Below, one piece after another: positions 61,461 to 64,000 of a stretch of 64,000 nt of DNA. This DNA comes from Rhodovulum euryhalinum (lineage in GTDB: Bacteria > Pseudomonadota > Alphaproteobacteria > Rhodobacterales > Rhodobacteraceae), in the NCBI RefSeq assembly GCF_004342445.1, contig NZ_SLWW01000007.1:1-64000 (forward strand), given 5' to 3'. Each line of letters begins with the position of its first letter. The first letter of the stretch is position 1. A program made the position numbers and the translations under genes. A model generated the notes under the pieces. That model saw only the letters and a list, made by a program, of their open reading frames with translations. It searched no databases and was not told the DNA's origin.

Positions 61461-64000
61461 ATGACCGACCGGACCGAGAGCCCGAAGGCAGCCCTTCACG
61501 CATTGCGCTGGCCCCTGCGTCTGACGCGGGCGGGCATGCTGGCCGAGCGGCTGACCCGGGCTTTCTGGCCGCTTGCAAGCGTGCTGCTGATCGTGGCCGC
61601 GCTGCTGGCCTTCGGCGTTCACGAGATGGCGCCGCGGGGCTGGGTGCTGGGCGGGCTCGGCCTGTCCGCGGCCGCCGCGCTGGTTGCACTGGTGCTTGGT
61701 ATCCGCGCGTTCCGCTGGCCCCGTGCCACCGAGGCGCTGGACCGGCTCGATCGCACCCTGCCGGGCAGGCCGATCGCAGCACTTGGGGACATCCAGGCGA
61801 TCGGCGCAGGCGATGCCGCGTCAGAGGCTGTCTGGCGCGTCCATGTCGCTCGCATGGCCGACCGCGCCCGGGCGGCGAAGGCCGTGAAACCCGATCTGCG
61901 GGTCGCCGCGCGCGACCCCTACGCGCTGCGCTACGTGGCGCTGACGGCCTTTACCCTGGCCTTGATCTTCGGCTCGGTCTGGCGCGCGGCGACGGTGGGG
62001 GACGTGACCGCCAGCGGCGGATCGGCGCTTGCGGCGGGGCCCGCATGGGAGGGCTGGGTCGAGCCCCCCGCCTATACGGCCAAGCCCAGCCTCTACCTGA
62101 ACGACATCGACGCAGGCCCCCTGACCGTACCCCATGGCAGCCGCCTGACGCTGCGCCTGTATGGCGAGGTCGGCGCGCTTGAGTTGCGCGAGACGGTTTC
62201 GGGCCGGCCGATTGCGGACACTGCCCCCGCAGGCGCCGATGCCATGGCGCAAAGCTTCGAGGTGGTCCGCCCCGGCGAACTTGCCATCGAGGGGCCGGGC
62301 GGTCGCAACTGGCAGATCGTGCTGACGCCGGACAGCCCCCCCGAGATCGCGCCTGACGGCCCGCTTGCGGTCGAGGCGAACGGGCAGATGAGCCAGCCAT
62401 TTTCGGCCGAGGACGATTATGGCGTTGTCGGGGGCCGGGCGACCATCACGCTGGACGCCGGGGCGGTCGAACGGCGCCACGGCCTGGCCCCCGAGCCCGA
62501 CCCGCGCGAGGCCCTGGTGCTCGACCTGCCGATGTCGATCACCGGCGACCGGCGTGCGTTCTCGGAAACGCTGATCGAGAACCTTTCGCAGCACCCATGG
62601 GCCGGGCTGCCGGTCCGGATGGTGCTGACCGCCGAGGATGCGCTGGGCCAGCAGGGCGAAAGCGCGCCCGAGGCGATGATCCTGCCCGGCCGGCGTTTTT
62701 TCGATCCGCTGGCGCGGGCGGTGATCGAACAGCGGCGTGACCTGCTGTGGGCCCGCGAGAACGGCGCCCGGGTGGCGCGGCTGCTGCGTGCGGTCAGCTT
62801 CCGCCCCGACGAGGTCTTCCGCGACGAGGGCGCCTATCTGCAACTGCGCGTCGCGATCCGCAGGCTCGAGGCCGGAGTCGAGGCCGGGCTGACGTCCGAA
62901 GCCCAGAACGAGGTCGCCGAGGCGCTGTGGAACATCGCCGTCCTGATCGAGGAGGGAGACCTGTCGGATGCCGCCGAACGGCTGCGCCGCGCGCAGGAGC
63001 GGCTGGCCGAGGCGATGAAGAACGGCGCCACCAACGAGGAAATCGCCGAGTTGATGCAGGAACTGCGCGAGGCGATGCAGGATTACATGCGCCAGCTTGC
63101 CCAGCAGCAGGGCGAGCAGGGCCAGGAACAGGCGCAGAACCAGCAGGACATGCAGGAGATCACCGGCGACCAGCTTCAGCAGATGCTCGACCGTCTGCAG
63201 CAGTTGATGGAAGAGGGCCGCATGGAAGAGGCGCAGCAACTGCTCGAAATGCTGCGCCAGATGATGGAGAACATGCAGATCACCCAAGGCCAGGGTGGCC
63301 AGCAATCGCCCGGCCAGCAGGCGATGGAAGGCCTCGCCGAGACGCTGCGCGAGCAGCAGGGCCTGAGCGACGATGCGTTCCGCGACCTTCAGGAGCAGTT
63401 CAACCCCGGCCAACAGGGCCAACAGGGCCAGCAAGGTCAACAGGGCCAGCAGCAAGGTCAGGGCCAAGGCCAGGGCCAGGGTCAAGGCGAGGGCCAGCAG
63501 CCCGGCGCCGGGGGCCGCGAGGGCGACCTGGGACAGGACCTCGCCGACCGCCAGCGCGCGCTCCGCCGTGAGCTTGACCGCCAGCAGCAGGGGCTACCGG
63601 GGCTTGGCAATTCGCCCGAGGGCGAGGCGGCGCGCGAGGCGCTGGACCGGGCCGGCCGCGCCATGGGCGAGGCCGAGCAGGCGCTGCGGGGCGACGACCT
63701 TGCCGGTGCGCTGGACAGCCAGGCCGAGGCCATGGAAGCCCTCAGGGAAGGCATGCGCAATCTCGGAAAGGCGCTGGCCCAGAACCAGCAGCAGCCGGGA
63801 CAGCAGGGCGAGGGCATGGGTCAGGCCCAGGCCGGCGGCGACAGGCGTGATCCGCTGGGCCGCGACCAGGGCGCGATGGGCCGGGTCGGCACCGATGACG
63901 AGATGCTGCGGGGCGAAGACGTCTACGGGCGGGCCCGCGAATTGCTGGACGAGATACGCCGCCGGTCGGGCGAACAGGAACGGCCCGAGATCGAACTGGA
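61461..64000 (+). CDS. DUF4175/TIGR02302-family membrane protein (3' end outside window)
   Basis: A large protein, 847 codons visible, running off the window. It has N-terminal hydrophobic helices (residues about 30-75 and 145-165) and a large middle region. Residues 440-760 are helical and rich in Gln, Glu and Met, including a run of Gly-Gln repeats. This matches TIGR02302/DUF4175, a membrane protein family of alphaproteobacteria with no established role. The start could be 61461 (GGGAG just before) or 61431 in the same frame. It follows lysA, whose TGA is 35 bases upstream. Confidence 0.88.
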   Translation, partial: MTDRTESPKAALHALRWPLRLTRAGMLAERLTRAFWPLASVLLIVAALLAFGVHEMAPRGWVLGGLGLSAAAALVALVLGIRAFRWPRATEALDRLDRTLPGRPIAALGDIQAIGAGDAASEAVWRVHVARMADRARAAKAVKPDLRVAARDPYALRYVALTAFTLALIFGSVWRAATVGDVTASGGSALAAGPAWEGWVEPPAYTAKPSLYLNDIDAGPLTVPHGSRLTLRLYGEVGALELRETVSGRPIADTAPAGADAMAQSFEVVRPGELAIEGPGGRNWQIVLTPDSPPEIAPDGPLAVEANGQMSQPFSAEDDYGVVGGRATITLDAGAVERRHGLAPEPDPREALVLDLPMSITGDRRAFSETLIENLSQHPWAGLPVRMVLTAEDALGQQGESAPEAMILPGRRFFDPLARAVIEQRRDLLWARENGARVARLLRAVSFRPDEVFRDEGAYLQLRVAIRRLEAGVEAGLTSEAQNEVAEALWNIAVLIEEGDLSDAAERLRRAQERLAEAMKNGATNEEIAELMQELREAMQDYMRQLAQQQGEQGQEQAQNQQDMQEITGDQLQQMLDRLQQLMEEGRMEEAQQLLEMLRQMMENMQITQGQGGQQSPGQQAMEGLAETLREQQGLSDDAFRDLQEQFNPGQQGQQGQQGQQGQQQGQGQGQGQGQGEGQQPGAGGREGDLGQDLADRQRALRRELDRQQQGLPGLGNSPEGEAAREALDRAGRAMGEAEQALRGDDLAGALDSQAEAMEALREGMRNLGKALAQNQQQPGQQGEGMGQAQAGGDRRDPLGRDQGAMGRVGTDDEMLRGEDVYGRARELLDEIRRRSGEQERPEIEL
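63411..63500 (+). repeat. Low-complexity Gly-Gln repeat inside the DUF4175 gene
   Basis: About 90 bases are an imperfect tandem array of a 6- to 9-base unit of the type CAGGGCCAA, encoding GQQGQQGQQGQ and then GQGQGQG runs. The unit is in frame, so length changes would add or remove whole codons. Such arrays are prone to expansion and contraction by slippage. Confidence 0.85.

Noticed and set aside
63411-63500. CRISPR-like repeat array
   Set aside because: The repeats are in-frame Gly-Gln codons inside a coding gene, without unique spacers. No cas gene or array was seen in the window.

Overview
The window is a GC-rich (roughly two thirds GC) alphaproteobacterial chromosome segment. Its gene content points to the Rhodobacteraceae, probably a diazotrophic purple non-sulfur type (Rhodobacter/Rhodovulum-like). 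The main evidence is a draT-draG pair for reversible ADP-ribosylation of nitrogenase reductase, a TAXI-type TRAP transporter, the family's usual argH-lipoprotein-lysA-DUF4175 order, and a short intergenic repeat of a kind common in Rhodobacterales genomes. No nif genes are in view.

Layout. 1-920: the 3' end of an IS5-type transposase and a conspicuously AT-rich DUF3825 gene, likely acquired. 1070-8200: core genes ettA, a PBP4-type D-Ala-D-Ala carboxypeptidase, nadD, an MFS transporter and metG. 8280-14800: a usp gene, a TRAP-TAXI permease and its binding protein with an RpiR-type regulator on the minus strand, divergent from a class III aminotransferase; two palindromes in the divergent gap look like the regulator's operators. 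14860-17820: draT and draG, then convergently a CDKN3-like phosphatase fused to what looks like an atypical kinase domain. 18190-23740: a ybjN-like gene, proC, a csaA-like gene, a 2-hydroxyacid dehydrogenase, glpX and recJ. 23819-24835: tRNA-Glu(UUC) followed by a small AT-richer islet with two coupled small genes.

24836-36128 is a complete glycogen operon on the minus strand, transcribed glgP-glgB-glgC-glgA-glgX-malQ, with ATGA overlaps from glgC onward. 36583-40666: a Pho-box-like site, a PhoX-type phosphatase and a two-heme-motif periplasmic protein separated by a very strong hairpin. 40698-46704: rpsD with a recognisable sigma-70 promoter and a structured leader, a YqhA-type membrane protein, the overlapping genes hisC, tyrC and an extensin-like gene, a DUF2125 gene and a ChaC-like gene. 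46774-49663: a MotA/ExbB-like protein and a coiled-coil OmpA-type protein. 49728-57990: a DsbD-like N-terminal-domain protein, yqgE, a Sua5/TsaC gene, an acyl-CoA dehydrogenase with a coupled MBL hydrolase, a lipoprotein that looks like a permuted NlpC/P60 enzyme, mobA, a CIA30 protein and a TlpA thioredoxin. 58015-64000: argH, two small lipoprotein genes (one LptM-like with a TTG start), a DUF2834 gene, lysA and a DUF4175/TIGR02302 membrane protein that runs off the window.

The most promising uncharacterised item is the phosphatase-kinase fusion next to draTG. Next are the PhoX/diheme pair under a candidate Pho box, the permuted-papain-like lipoprotein, and the RpiR/TRAP/Usp/aminotransferase locus with its paired palindromes. 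Start sites were chosen from motif boundaries, signal peptides, Shine-Dalgarno matches and ATGA-type overlaps, because many reading frames in this GC-rich DNA stay open far upstream of the real start.
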